Source: Bradyrhizobium sp. Ai1a-2
GTDB lineage: Bacteria; Pseudomonadota; Alphaproteobacteria; Rhizobiales; Xanthobacteraceae
Assembly (NCBI RefSeq): GCF_000426245.1
Contig: NZ_AUEZ01000019.1
Coordinates: 58,981-122,980 of the forward strand
DNA: 64,000 nt
Direction: 5' to 3'
Positions 44,946 to 53,509 of this stretch are shown piece after piece. The position numbers were made by a program, and so were the translations under genes. Under the pieces are notes generated by a model. The model was not told the DNA's origin and did not search any database. It saw only the letters and a program-made list of their open reading frames with translations. Within the stretch, counting starts at the first letter, position 1; the number at the start of each line of letters is the position of its first letter.

Positions 44946-47720
44946 ATGCCCCCCGCGATTCCGATCGCGACCTACCGGTTGCAGCTCACCGCCGATTTCG
45001 ACTTCGACGCCGCCGCCGAAGTCGTCCCCTATCTCAAGGCGCTTGGCGTCACGCATCTCTATGCCTCGCCTTTCATGAAGGCGCGCAAGGGCTCGACCCA
45101 CGGCTATGACATCGTCGATCACACGAAGTTCAATCCGGAACTCGGCGGCGAGGCCGGCTTCGAGCGTCTGAATGCGGCGCTGAAGCAGCACGATATCGGG
45201 CTGATCCTGGACTTCGTGCCCAACCATGTCGGCGTGCATTTCGACGACAATCCCTGGTGGCTCGACGTGCTCGAATGGGGCCCGACATCGCCGCACGCGA
45301 TCTCCTTCGACATCGACTGGGAGCAGTTGCCCTACCGCGCCCGCGGCGGCGTGCTGCTGCCGATCCTCGGCTCGTCCTATGGCCAGGCGCTGGAGCGTGG
45401 CGAGATCGAGCTGCGCTACGATGCCGAAGAAGGCAGCTTCTCCGCCTGGTATTTCGAGCACCGCCTGCCGATCGCGCCCGAGCGCTACGGCGAGATGCTG
45501 CGAACGATCGTGCGCGAGGCTGATGCGGCCGAGAGCGACGCCGGCAAGGGCATTCTCGCGCTCGCGTCGCGCTACCGGGGATTTCGGCATCCCAATCGGA
45601 AGGAAGCACCGGCCTTCAAGGCGGAACTGAAGGCAATCGCTGATGCCGCCGAGATCATCACGCGCGGGCTACCCATCTATCGCGCCGGCGAGGGCCGCCA
45701 AGCGCAAACGCTCGCGCTGCATCACCTGCTCGAACGCCAGCACTACAAGCTCGGCCATTGGCGGCTCGCCTCCAGCGACATCAACTACCGCCGCTTCTTC
45801 GACGTCAACAATCTCGCTGGCATTCGCGTCGAGGACGCCGGCACGTTCGAGGCGATCCACGTGCTCGTGCAGCGGCTGATCGCCGAAGGCAAGCTGCAGG
45901 GATTGCGGCTCGACCATATCGACGGCCTGTGCGATCCCGCGCAATATTGCCAGCGGCTGCGCCGCCTGATCCGCCATGCGCAAGGCGGCGGCCGGCCGTT
46001 CTATCTGGTGATCGAAAAGATCCTCGGTGAGCACGAGAAGCTGCCCGCGCTCGCCGGCGTTCACGGCACCACCGGCTATGAATGGATGAACGCGATCGCC
46101 CAGGTCCTGGCCGAGGGCAAGGGCCTGGAGCCGCTCGATGAGATCTGGCGACAGATCAGCAACCGCTCGCCGAGGCTGGCGCCGGTGCTGAAAGAAGCGA
46201 AGCGCCGCGTGCTCGAGACGCTGCTCACCAGCGAGTTCACCGTGCTGTGGCGGCTGCTGGCGCGAATCGCGAACGGCCACTACTCGACCCGCGATTTTTC
46301 CGCCGACAGCCTGCGGCAGGCGCTCGAGCTCTACGTGCTGCACTTCCCGGTCTATCGCACCTATCTCAGCGCCTCCGGTCCGACGCCGCACGATCGGGCG
46401 CTGATCGCCGAGACGATCGCGCGGGCGCGCACGGACTGGTTCGCCGCCGACGAAGGCATTTTCGATTTCCTCCAGGACGCGCTGACCATGGACCTGATCA
46501 AGCCCGGCCGCGCCACTCACAGCGCGCCGCGCGTCCGCCGCTTTGCGCAGAAGGTGCAGCAATTCACCGGGCCGATGATGGCAAAGTCGCTGGAGGACAC
46601 CGCCTTCTACCGCTATCACCGCTTGCTCGCGCTGAACGAGGTCGGCGGCGATCCCGCCACGAAAGCGCTGTCTGTCGACGCATTTCACGAGATGATGCAG
46701 AGGCGCGCCAATGAATCGCCGCACGGCATGACCGCGACCGCGACCCACGACACCAAGCGCGGCGAGGACGCCCGTGCCCGCATCCTGGCGCTGGCGGAAA
46801 TTCCCGGCGAATGGACCAGCGCGGTATCGCGCTGGAAAGTCCTCAACGCGCCGCATCTTGTGGTCGACGGCGAATTTCGCGCGCCGTCGGCGACCTTCGA
46901 GTACATGCTCTACCAGGCGCTGCTTGGCGCATGGCAGCCCGACGATCCCCACTTCCTCGAGCGCATGCAGGCCTATGCGCTGAAGGCATCTCGCGAAGGC
47001 AAGCAGGAGACGAGCTGGCTCAATCCGCACCAGGCCTATGAGGCCGGGGTCAAGACGTTCCTCGAGCGCATCCTGGACCGTTCGCGCTCGGCCGAATTCC
47101 TGAACGCGCTGGAAACCCTGGCACGGCGGCTGTCGCTATTGGGCGCGCTGAACTCGCTGAGCCAGCTCACGCTGAAGGCGACGCTTCCCGGCGTGCCCGA
47201 CTTCTACCAGGGCACCGAGTTCTGGGATTTCTCGCTTGTCGATCCCGACAATCGCCGCCCCGTCGACTTTGCCGCGCGCGCATCCGCTCTTGCCGCGCTG
47301 GCCACGCCGGACTGGGCGCAGCTCGTGCGCGAGTGGCCCGATGGTCGGCTGAAGCTCGCCTGGACGCGCCACCTGCTGCGGCTTCGCAGCGAACTCCCCG
47401 ACGTGTTCACGCAAGGCAACTATCTGCCGCTGGAGACGAGCGGACCGCACCGCGATCATGTCGTCGCCTTTGCGCGACAATGGGAGCGCGACGCCGTCAT
47501 CGTCGTCGCTGCAAAGTCCTTTGCATCTTTCACCGAAATCGGCCGTGTCTGGCCGAGAGCGGACGCTTTCGATGGCGCGGTCGCGGTCAAAGGCTATGTC
47601 ACCGACGCCGGCGAGAACGAGCTTCGGCTCCCCACGCTCTTTCGGCACATGCCCGTTGCCGTCCTCAAGGCAAAGGTCGCCGCCGCTCCAAGGCCGGCGC
47701 GAAAGCGCGTCCGCGCTTGA
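44946..47720 (+). CDS. treY: malto-oligosyltrehalose synthase
   Basis: A 924-residue GH13_26 enzyme. The start at 44946 gives the conserved opening PIATYRLQLTADFDFDAAAEVVPYLKALGVTHLYASP. HGYDIVDHTKFNPELGGEAGF, LILDFVPNHVG, YRRFFDVNNLAGIRVED, the nucleophile strand LRLDHIDGLCDP and EKILGEHEKLP follow, then TATHDTKRGEDARAR and LPGVPDFYQGTEFWDFSLVDPDNRRPVDF. It converts the reducing-end glucose of an alpha-1,4-glucan into a trehalose linkage. Length is at the long end of the family. It is the last gene of the operon and is followed by a family A repeat. Confidence 0.95.
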   Translation: MPPAIPIATYRLQLTADFDFDAAAEVVPYLKALGVTHLYASPFMKARKGSTHGYDIVDHTKFNPELGGEAGFERLNAALKQHDIGLILDFVPNHVGVHFDDNPWWLDVLEWGPTSPHAISFDIDWEQLPYRARGGVLLPILGSSYGQALERGEIELRYDAEEGSFSAWYFEHRLPIAPERYGEMLRTIVREADAAESDAGKGILALASRYRGFRHPNRKEAPAFKAELKAIADAAEIITRGLPIYRAGEGRQAQTLALHHLLERQHYKLGHWRLASSDINYRRFFDVNNLAGIRVEDAGTFEAIHVLVQRLIAEGKLQGLRLDHIDGLCDPAQYCQRLRRLIRHAQGGGRPFYLVIEKILGEHEKLPALAGVHGTTGYEWMNAIAQVLAEGKGLEPLDEIWRQISNRSPRLAPVLKEAKRRVLETLLTSEFTVLWRLLARIANGHYSTRDFSADSLRQALELYVLHFPVYRTYLSASGPTPHDRALIAETIARARTDWFAADEGIFDFLQDALTMDLIKPGRATHSAPRVRRFAQKVQQFTGPMMAKSLEDTAFYRYHRLLALNEVGGDPATKALSVDAFHEMMQRRANESPHGMTATATHDTKRGEDARARILALAEIPGEWTSAVSRWKVLNAPHLVVDGEFRAPSATFEYMLYQALLGAWQPDDPHFLERMQAYALKASREGKQETSWLNPHQAYEAGVKTFLERILDRSRSAEFLNALETLARRLSLLGALNSLSQLTLKATLPGVPDFYQGTEFWDFSLVDPDNRRPVDFAARASALAALATPDWAQLVREWPDGRLKLAWTRHLLRLRSELPDVFTQGNYLPLETSGPHRDHVVAFARQWERDAVIVVAAKSFASFTEIGRVWPRADAFDGAVAVKGYVTDAGENELRLPTLFRHMPVAVLKAKVAAAPRPARKRVRA

Positions 47721-47731
47721 ACAAGCGACGC

Positions 47732-47856
47732 CACCTCTCCCGCTTGCGGGAGAGGTCGGCGCGCAGCGCCGGGTGAGGGCTCTCTCCGAAGATAATCTCT
47801 GCTCTTTTCGCGGAGACACCCTCACCCCAACCCTCTCCCGCAAGCGGGAGAGGGAG
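47732..47856. repeat. dispersed palindromic repeat, family A, copy 2
   Basis: CCTCTCCCGCTTGCGGGAGAGG opens the element and CCCTCTCCCGCAAGCGGGAG closes it, with GGTGAGGGC and CACCCTCACC paired inside. It sits between the convergent treY and PHA-protein genes and is the mirror layout of the copies at 12881 and 63743. Confidence 0.85.
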
Positions 47857-47885
47857 CGCAGCGTTCTTCGCGGATACACCGCGCA

Positions 47886-48197
47886 TCAATCGCGTTTCGT
47901 CAGCAACAGGCGGCCACGATTACGGATCGCGGTTTGCGCGACTTCGGCAAAGCGTTGCAGCAGCCAGGGCAATGTCACTTCCACCTTCACATGATCTTCG
48001 TTGACATCGACATGGCCGGTCGCCGCCTGTCCGAGCGCGTGCACGCGAAAGATCATGCGATTGTCCTCCCAGCGCTCCTCGTCGACCTTGAGCACCGGCA
48101 CGCTGGTCGTGGCGCGGGAGAGCCCCGTCTTCAAGCGACGCATCGCTTCCTCGCGGCCAAGGCTATGTGGAATCGAAACGACCAATGGAGCAGACAT
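47886..48197 (-). CDS. polyhydroxyalkanoic acid system family protein
   Basis: A 103-residue protein. The ATG at 48197 is set by GGAGGA nine bases upstream. PLVVSIPHSLGREEAMRRLKTGLSRA, DNRMIFRVHALGQAATGHVDVNEDHVKVEVTLPWLLQRFAE and the ending LLLTKRD are characteristic of the PHA_gran_rgn family, whose members are linked to polyhydroxyalkanoate granules; a molecular function is not settled. No pha genes are nearby. The neighbouring carbon-storage (glucan) genes give only a loose thematic link. Confidence 0.8.
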   Translation of the reverse strand: MSAPLVVSIPHSLGREEAMRRLKTGLSRATTSVPVLKVDEERWEDNRMIFRVHALGQAATGHVDVNEDHVKVEVTLPWLLQRFAEVAQTAIRNRGRLLLTKRD

Positions 48198-48276
48198 TGG
48201 AAAAATCCTCCTATGATCAACTGCATGTAGTGCCACGTCAGCCGAACAGAAGGCCGATCCGTGCCGCGCAAAAGCC

Positions 48277-48301
48277 GGAACCTTCATGATTTCGGTTCGT
48301 T
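48277..48301 (+). promoter_or_regulatory. EcfG-type (general stress) promoter for the DUF3309 gene
   Basis: GGAAC, 16 bases, CGTT on the plus strand: an exact match to the EcfG/RpoE2 consensus. The -10 element ends 55 bases before the ATG at 48357. Small DUF3309 and similar membrane peptides are frequent stress-regulon members in alphaproteobacteria, which agrees with this reading. Confidence 0.7.
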
Positions 48302-48356
48302 TCCTCAGGCGAAGGGCAGAACGCAACCAGGCCCTCCGGGCTGAGGAGAAAGATAT

Positions 48357-48521
48357 ATGTCACTTGGAACGATCATACTTATCATTCTGATCATCCTCCT
48401 GCTGGGCGGCTTCAGCGGCGTGGGCGGCGGACCGTTCTACGGCACCGGCTACTACGGCGGCGGCGGGCTTGGACTCGTGATCGTCATCCTGCTGATCCTG
48501 CTATTGCTCGGGAGGATCTGA
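48357..48521 (+). CDS. DUF3309 family small membrane protein
   Basis: A 54-residue peptide with two hydrophobic segments: residues 5-17 (TIILIILIILLLG) and 38-51 (LGLVIVILLILLLL), joined by a Gly/Tyr-rich loop and ending GRI. This is the standard layout of DUF3309. Function unknown; it probably inserts in the inner membrane. GAGGAGA lies upstream of the ATG and an EcfG box lies 55 bases before it, so expression in stress or stationary phase is likely. Confidence 0.85.
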   Translation: MSLGTIILIILIILLLGGFSGVGGGPFYGTGYYGGGGLGLVIVILLILLLLGRI

Positions 48522-48549
48522 CGCTCACCCCAATCCGATGATTCGTTCC

Positions 48550-48634
48550 CGTCATTGCGAGCGTAAGCGAAGCAATCCATCTCTCCGCAGGTGGAGATAT
48601 GGATTGCTTCGTCGCTTCGCTCCTCGCAATGACG
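48550..48634. repeat. dispersed palindromic repeat, family B, copy 2
   Basis: GTCATTGCGAG at the left and CTCGCAATGAC at the right are exact complements. CGAAGCAATCCAT and ATGGATTGCTTCG pair inside. It separates the DUF3309 gene from the convergent ligD gene and forms a tandem with the next element. Confidence 0.88.
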
Positions 48635-48647
48635 AGTCGTAGAAATC

Positions 48648-48733
48648 GTAGTGGGCAAAGCGTAGCGTGCCCACCATTCACGAACACAATCGCGGAGAAG
48701 TGGTGGGCACGCTGCGCTTTGCCCACCCTACGC
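48648..48733. repeat. dispersed inverted repeat, family C-like
   Basis: GTAGTGGGCAAAGCGTAGCG at the left pairs with CGCTGCGCTTTGCCCACCCTAC at the right, and GTGCCCACCA with TGGTGGGCAC inside. It begins 14 bases after the family B copy and ends just after the ligD stop codon, so it could act as the ligD terminator region. Confidence 0.82.
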
Positions 48734-48737
48734 ACTG

Positions 48738-51401
48738 CTACTTCTGCGCCGCCAGCTTCTTCATCGCGGCCTTGATCGACGAGGCGGCATCATCATAGCC
48801 ATCCCACGCCTTGCTCCTGGCCAGCAGCGACGGCACGGTTCGCACCGTGTACTTCTTGGGATCGAGATCGCCGCGCACTTGCGCCCAGGTCAGCGGCATC
48901 GAGACGGTGGCGCCTTCGCGTGCGCGCGGCGACAGCGGCGCCACTGCGGTCGACATCCGGTCGTTGCGCAGATAGTCGAGGAAGATCTTTCCCTTGCGCA
49001 GCTTCTTTGACATGTTGAGCAGATATTGCTCGGGATCGTCATTGGCCATCCACTGGCAGATCGCCTGCGCGAACGCCTTGGCTTCTTTCCAGCTCACGCG
49101 GTCCTTCGTGCCATAAAGCAATGGCGCCACGACATGCAGGCCCTTGCCGCCGGTGGTCTTGCAGAAGCTCTCGAGCCCGACCGCCGAAAGCCGCTGGCGC
49201 ATGTCCTTGGCGGCCTCGATCACATCGGAGAATTCGACGTTCGGGGCGGGATCGAGGTCGAACACCAGTCGTCCCGGTGTGTCGTAGAGATCGGGCGCGC
49301 AATTCCAGGGATGCAGCTCGAGCCCGCCGATCTGCGCAACCGCCGCCAATCCCTCGACCCGATCGATCTGCACATAGGGCTTGCGGTCGCCCGAGACCTT
49401 TGCGAGCTCCAGCAGGTTCGACATGCCCTGCATCGCATGACGCTGGAAGAATTTCTCGCCATTGATGCCGTCGGGCGCGCGCACGATCGAGCATGGCCTG
49501 CCCTTGAGATGGACGATCATCCATTCGCCAACCGCCTCGTAGTAGCGCGCGAGATCGATCTTCGTCACGGCCTCACCGTCGAAGGCATTCGGCCACAGCT
49601 CCTTGTCGGGCTTCGAGATCACGACGCCCATGACGACAGAGGATTTATCCGCAGTCGATTTCGCGGCCCTCGCCACAGCCCTGCCCGGCTTCGGCTCGGC
49701 GATCTCGGTCCTGGCCGGCTCCTCCGCTTCCACCTCCTTGGCCGGCTTGTCCTGCCGCAGTCCCTTGAATGCGGCCTGCCGGATATTGCCGCCCTCGGTC
49801 CAGCCGGCGAACTCGATCTCGGCGACGAGGTCGGGCGTCAGCCAATGGATATCGCGGGTCTTGCGCGGTGCATTCTCGCCGCCGAACGGGCTCTCGTCGG
49901 CTTCATGCGCCTTCAGCACCGGCAACAGCCGGCGCACGGTGTCCTGGCCAAAGCCGGTGCCGACAATCCCGACAAACGCCAGATGATCGCCGCGATAGAC
50001 GCCGGCCATCAGCGAGCGGAATTTTCCGCTGGTGGTCTTCCAGCCGCCCAGCACGACCTCGTGCCCGGCACGGCATTTCGCCTTGGTCCACAGCTCGGAG
50101 CGGCCGGAGCGATAGGCCGCATCCAGCTTCTTGGAGACGATGCCCTCGAGCTGCAATTTGCAGGCCGACTGCAGCACCGCATCCCCGCCGCTCTCGAAAT
50201 GCTCCACATAGTGGATCAGCTTGCCCTTGCCTTTTCGTGCTTCCAGAAGCCGCTTCAGCCGCGCCTTGCGCTCGGCGAGCGGCAGCGCGCGCAGATCCTC
50301 ATTCTCGGCGAACAGCAGGTCGAAGGCATAGAAGATCAGATCGTCGGTCTTGCCGTCGGAGATCGCCGCCTGCAATGTCGAGAAATCCGGCGTGCCGTTC
50401 TGGTCCAACGCGACGATCTCGCCGTCGATTATCAGATCCGGCAGCTTGCTGCCCTCTTTCGCGATCGCATCGAACTTGCCAGTCCAGTCGAGGCCCTTGC
50501 GGGTCTTGAGCGTGGCTTCGCCGTCCTCGACACGCAATTGCACGCGGTAGCCATCGAACTTGATCTCGTGGCACCAGCCTGTTCCGCCTGGCGGACGATC
50601 GACGGCGGTGCAGAGCTGCGGCGCCACGAAGTCCGGCATCGCCTCGATCTTCTTTACCTTGGCTTTGGCGGAAGCGCGCGACTTGGACGCCAGCGTTTTG
50701 GGCGCCGGCGCTTTCGTCCTCGGACGCGCCGCGCTGGTCTCCTCGCGGTTGGATTGCCAGACCGCATCGGCCTTCGCGCCGCCACGGCCGCTCTTCGCCA
50801 GCATGAACGGCTTCGGCGCCCTGCCCTTGCCGGCCGCGATCTGCTCCATCGTGCGGCCGGAAGCGACAGAACAATCCTCATCGAGGACGCTTTCCCCCTC
50901 CTCCTTGGCGTATTCGTCGCGGTGCTTGATCAGGAGCCAATTGGTGCGCTTGCCACCAAAGCGATCGCCGCGCATCCGCACCAGCACCCAGCTTCCATGC
51001 AGCTTGTCGCCGTCCAGGGTGAACTTCAGATCGCCCTTCTTGAACCCGGCTTCGGGATCGTCCGATTCCCAATAGCCGCGGTCCCACAGCATCACGGTGC
51101 CGCCGCCATACTGGCCTTCCGGAATGGTGCCTTCGAAATCGCCGTAATCGAGCGGATGGTCCTCGACCTCCACCGCAAGCCGCTTGTCGTGCGGATCGAG
51201 CGACGGCCCCTTGGTCACCGCCCATGACTTGAAGACGCCGTCCATTTCGAGACGGAGGTCGTAATGCAGCCGCGTGGCGTCATGCTTCTGGATCACGAAG
51301 CGCCGCTGCTTGGATGGCGCGACCTTGACCTCGCCGGAGGGCTCGTCGGTCTTGGAGAAGTCGCGCTTCTTGCGGTAGGTGGACAGGTTTCTCTGCAGCA
51401 C
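48738..51401 (-). CDS. ligD: DNA ligase D (NHEJ)
   Basis: An 887-residue ATP-dependent ligase with three modules. Residues 30-190 are the 3'-phosphoesterase: [41 protein letters not shown] flexible Lys/Ala-rich linker follows. Residues 255-560 are the ligase, with the adenylated Lys281 in [10 protein letters not shown]. About 600-887 is the polymerase/primase, with FDLDP near residue 713 as the metal site. It starts at a GTG with GAGGTG upstream. With Ku, encoded divergently, it carries out non-homologous end joining of double-strand breaks. A minus-strand EcfG-like box lies 55 bases before the start. Confidence 0.95.
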   Translation of the reverse strand: MLQRNLSTYRKKRDFSKTDEPSGEVKVAPSKQRRFVIQKHDATRLHYDLRLEMDGVFKSWAVTKGPSLDPHDKRLAVEVEDHPLDYGDFEGTIPEGQYGGGTVMLWDRGYWESDDPEAGFKKGDLKFTLDGDKLHGSWVLVRMRGDRFGGKRTNWLLIKHRDEYAKEEGESVLDEDCSVASGRTMEQIAAGKGRAPKPFMLAKSGRGGAKADAVWQSNREETSAARPRTKAPAPKTLASKSRASAKAKVKKIEAMPDFVAPQLCTAVDRPPGGTGWCHEIKFDGYRVQLRVEDGEATLKTRKGLDWTGKFDAIAKEGSKLPDLIIDGEIVALDQNGTPDFSTLQAAISDGKTDDLIFYAFDLLFAENEDLRALPLAERKARLKRLLEARKGKGKLIHYVEHFESGGDAVLQSACKLQLEGIVSKKLDAAYRSGRSELWTKAKCRAGHEVVLGGWKTTSGKFRSLMAGVYRGDHLAFVGIVGTGFGQDTVRRLLPVLKAHEADESPFGGENAPRKTRDIHWLTPDLVAEIEFAGWTEGGNIRQAAFKGLRQDKPAKEVEAEEPARTEIAEPKPGRAVARAAKSTADKSSVVMGVVISKPDKELWPNAFDGEAVTKIDLARYYEAVGEWMIVHLKGRPCSIVRAPDGINGEKFFQRHAMQGMSNLLELAKVSGDRKPYVQIDRVEGLAAVAQIGGLELHPWNCAPDLYDTPGRLVFDLDPAPNVEFSDVIEAAKDMRQRLSAVGLESFCKTTGGKGLHVVAPLLYGTKDRVSWKEAKAFAQAICQWMANDDPEQYLLNMSKKLRKGKIFLDYLRNDRMSTAVAPLSPRAREGATVSMPLTWAQVRGDLDPKKYTVRTVPSLLARSKAWDGYDDAASSIKAAMKKLAAQK

Positions 51402-51448
51402 GGGTGCACCTCACGCAAATGGCCGCCGCCTTGCGGCGGTATATACCA

Positions 51449-51473
51449 GGAACCAAAACCCCTCGCATCGGTT
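51449..51473 (+). promoter_or_regulatory. EcfG-type box for ku
   Basis: GGAAC (51449-51453), 16 bases, GGTT (51470-51473) on the plus strand, 35 bases before the ku ATG. The -35 is perfect; the -10 has G for the less conserved first C. It overlaps almost completely with the box for ligD on the other strand. Confidence 0.62.
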
Positions 51474-51481
51474 GAAGTTCC
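51457..51481 (-). promoter_or_regulatory. EcfG-type box for ligD, overlapping the ku box
   Basis: Read on the minus strand: GGAAC (51481-51477), 16 bases, GGTT (51460-51457), 55 bases before the ligD start. The spacing and both elements are the same as in the ku box. The -35 element of each promoter lies just outside the -10 element of the other. Confidence 0.6.
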
Positions 51482-51508
51482 CATACTCTGAGATATCCGG
51501 AGAATGTA

Positions 51509-52390
51509 ATGGCTCCTCGCGCCTATTGGAAAGGCACCTTGAAGCTCTCGCTGGTGACGTGCCCGGTGGCGCTGTATCCGGCCTCGACCTCGGTTGCCAA
51601 AACCCGCTTCCACATGATCAACAAGGAGACCGGCAACCGCTTGAAGCAGCAGATGGTGGACGCCGAGACCGGCGACGTCGTCGAAAGCGACCAGAAGGCG
51701 CGCGGCTATGAGCTCCGGAAAGGGAAGTATGTCGAGATCGAACCGGAGGAGTTCGAGTCCGTCCAGATCGAGAGCAATCACAGTATTGATATCGAAAGCT
51801 TCGTGCCCAGCGATGAGATCGACAAGCGCTATCTCAACCATCCCTATTATATCGCGCCCGACGGCAAGGCCGGCGCTGATGCGTTCGCGGTGATCCGCGA
51901 CGCGATGAAGGACCAGGACCGCGTGGCGCTGGCGCGGATCGTGCTGACCAACCGCGAGCACGTCATGGCGATCGAGCCGCTCGGCAAGGGCCTGCTCGGC
52001 ACCACCCTGCGCTATCCTTACGAGCTGCGCGACGAGGCCGACTATTTCGACGACATCAAGACGCCGAAGATCACCAAGGACATGGTCGAGCTGGCGGGCC
52101 ATATCCTCGACAGCAAGGCGGCCCATTTCGATCCCTCGAAATTCAAGGACGACTATGAGGACGCGCTGAAGACGCTGGTGCGGCGCAAGGCGGCCGGCAA
52201 GCCGATCGAGGCCCCGGAGCCCGAAGAGCGGCCGAGCAATGTCGTCAGCCTGATGGATGCGCTGAAGCAGAGCCTGAAGGGCGGCAAGACGGCGAAGCGA
52301 GGTCGTTCGACGGCGCGCCGGCCGCCATCGCACCGTCGCACAGCGCGGAAAGCCCATCGCTCGACCACCCGCGCACGCAAGGCGGGGTAG
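51509..52390 (+). CDS. ku: Ku protein (NHEJ end-binding)
   Basis: A 293-residue bacterial Ku. It begins PRAYWKGTLKLSLVTCPVALYPAS. The core contains KQQMVDAETGDVVESDQKARGYELRKGKYVEIEPEEFESV, SIDIESFVPSDEIDKRYLNHPYYIAPDGKAG and LTNREHVMAIEPLGKGLLGTTLRY, all standard for the ring-forming domain. The last 30 residues are strongly basic (KRGRSTARRPPSHRRTARK...), like the lysine/arginine-rich tails that in other bacterial Ku proteins help DNA threading or LigD stimulation. GGAGA precedes the ATG. It is divergent from ligD. Confidence 0.95.
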   Translation: MAPRAYWKGTLKLSLVTCPVALYPASTSVAKTRFHMINKETGNRLKQQMVDAETGDVVESDQKARGYELRKGKYVEIEPEEFESVQIESNHSIDIESFVPSDEIDKRYLNHPYYIAPDGKAGADAFAVIRDAMKDQDRVALARIVLTNREHVMAIEPLGKGLLGTTLRYPYELRDEADYFDDIKTPKITKDMVELAGHILDSKAAHFDPSKFKDDYEDALKTLVRRKAAGKPIEAPEPEERPSNVVSLMDALKQSLKGGKTAKRGRSTARRPPSHRRTARKAHRSTTRARKAG

Positions 52391-52400
52391 CAGTAGCCAC

Positions 52401-52486
52401 CGTCATTGCGAGGAGCGGAACGACGAAGCAATCCATGTTTCCGCACGCGGAAAGATGGATTGCTTCGCTAACGCTCGCAATGACGG
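52401..52486. repeat. dispersed palindromic repeat, family B, copy 3
   Basis: CGTCATTGCGAG ... CGAAGCAATCCAT, a short loop, then ATGGATTGCTTCG ... CTCGCAATGACG. It lies between the convergent ku and DUF6496 genes, ten bases after the ku stop. Confidence 0.88.
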
Positions 52487-52499
52487 GTGTCGCAACGGC

Positions 52500-52751
52500 C
52501 TACCGCTTCGTCTTCCGCTTCTTTGCGGTCTTCCGCTTCTTCGTCGTTTTCTTCTTGGAAGCTTTCTTCTTCGACGCCTTCTTCGGGACTTTCCTGCCCT
52601 TGGCGCGTGCTTCCGAAAGTCCGATCGCGATCGCCTGTTTGCGGCTCTTGACCTTGCGGCCGGACCGGCCGCTCTTCAACGTGCCGGCCTTGCGCTTCTT
52701 CATCGCGCGCCTGACGTCGCCGGATGTTTTCCTGGAATATTTTCGTGCCAT
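52500..52751 (-). CDS. small lysine-rich DUF6496-type protein
   Basis: An 83-residue very basic protein. The ATG at 52751 fits the GGGAG spacing better than the ATG two codons upstream. Residues 1-55 hold a conserved-looking core (ARKYSRKTSGDVRRAMKKRKAGTLKSGRSGRKVKSRKQAIAIGLSEAR) that I associate with DUF6496. Residues 58-83 are almost only Lys, Arg, Ser and Thr in KKxxKKK repeats, like histone-H1-like bacterial tails. It is likely a nucleoid- or nucleic-acid-binding protein; this is inference. Its place beside ku and ligD is notable but may be chance. Confidence 0.78.
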   Translation of the reverse strand: MARKYSRKTSGDVRRAMKKRKAGTLKSGRSGRKVKSRKQAIAIGLSEARAKGRKVPKKASKKKASKKKTTKKRKTAKKRKTKR

Positions 52752-52819
52752 TGGCATATCTCCCGGTTGAAGGAGATTAATTTCCTTGCCCGAAGAAAGT
52801 TCCGCCTATGCAACCCGCT

Positions 52820-53509
52820 TCAGTCCGCGGCGCGCAAGCGATAGCCGATGCCAGTTTCGGTGAGCACGAATTGCGGACGCTCGGGATCGGCCTCGATCTT
52901 CTGGCGAAGCTGACGCACATAGACGCGAAGATATTGCGCATCGGTGAGTTCGTCCCACAATTCCCTCAACAGAAAACGATGCGTCAGCACCTTGCCGGCG
53001 TGCTGTACCAGCACACGAAGCAGGTCGTACTCCTTCGGCGACAATTTCACTTCGCGATCGCCGACCTTGACGATGCGGCGCACGAGATCGACCGAGAGAT
53101 CACCGGTGCGAAACACCGGCCGTTCACCCTGCACCTGCAATTGATGGCGCAGCGCCGCGCGCAGCCGCGCCAGCAGCTCATCCATTCCGAACGGCTTTGT
53201 CAGGTAATCGTCGGCACCGAAGTCGAGCGCTTGCACCTTGCCCGCCTCATCGCCGCGGCTCGACAGCACCACGATCGGCACGCTTTCGTTGCGCGCGCGG
53301 ATCATGCGCAAGAGGTCGTGGCCCTGGATGTCCGGCAGGCCGAGATCGAGGATGATCAGCGCGGGACCTTGCGCGAGCATCTCCAGTCCCGCCTTGCCGT
53401 TGGAGGCCTCGAGGATCTCGTAGCCCTGCGTATTCAGCCCCATCCGCAACAATTTGCGGATCGGCGGCTCGTCATCGATGACAAGGACCTTGATCGGTGT
53501 TGCGTTCAT
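52820..53509 (-). CDS. kdpE: KdpE response regulator
   Basis: A 229-residue OmpR-family regulator. The receiver has IDDEPPIRKLL, the phospho-acceptor Asp55 in LIILDLGLPDIQGHD, and the conserved Lys in YLTKPFGMDELLAR. The winged helix ends with RVYVRQLRQKIEADPERPQFVLTETGIGYRL. It would activate the kdp operon on K+ limitation or osmotic stress after phosphorylation by KdpD. It overlaps the kdpD stop by four bases and is the last gene of the kdp cluster. Confidence 0.95.
   Translation of the reverse strand: MNATPIKVLVIDDEPPIRKLLRMGLNTQGYEILEASNGKAGLEMLAQGPALIILDLGLPDIQGHDLLRMIRARNESVPIVVLSSRGDEAGKVQALDFGADDYLTKPFGMDELLARLRAALRHQLQVQGERPVFRTGDLSVDLVRRIVKVGDREVKLSPKEYDLLRVLVQHAGKVLTHRFLLRELWDELTDAQYLRVYVRQLRQKIEADPERPQFVLTETGIGYRLRAAD

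Noticed and set aside
52779..52803. Possible EcfG box in front of the DUF6496 gene (GGAAC on the minus strand)
   Set aside because: After 16 bases the -10 would read AATT, lacking the G of the cGTT core; not enough to call.
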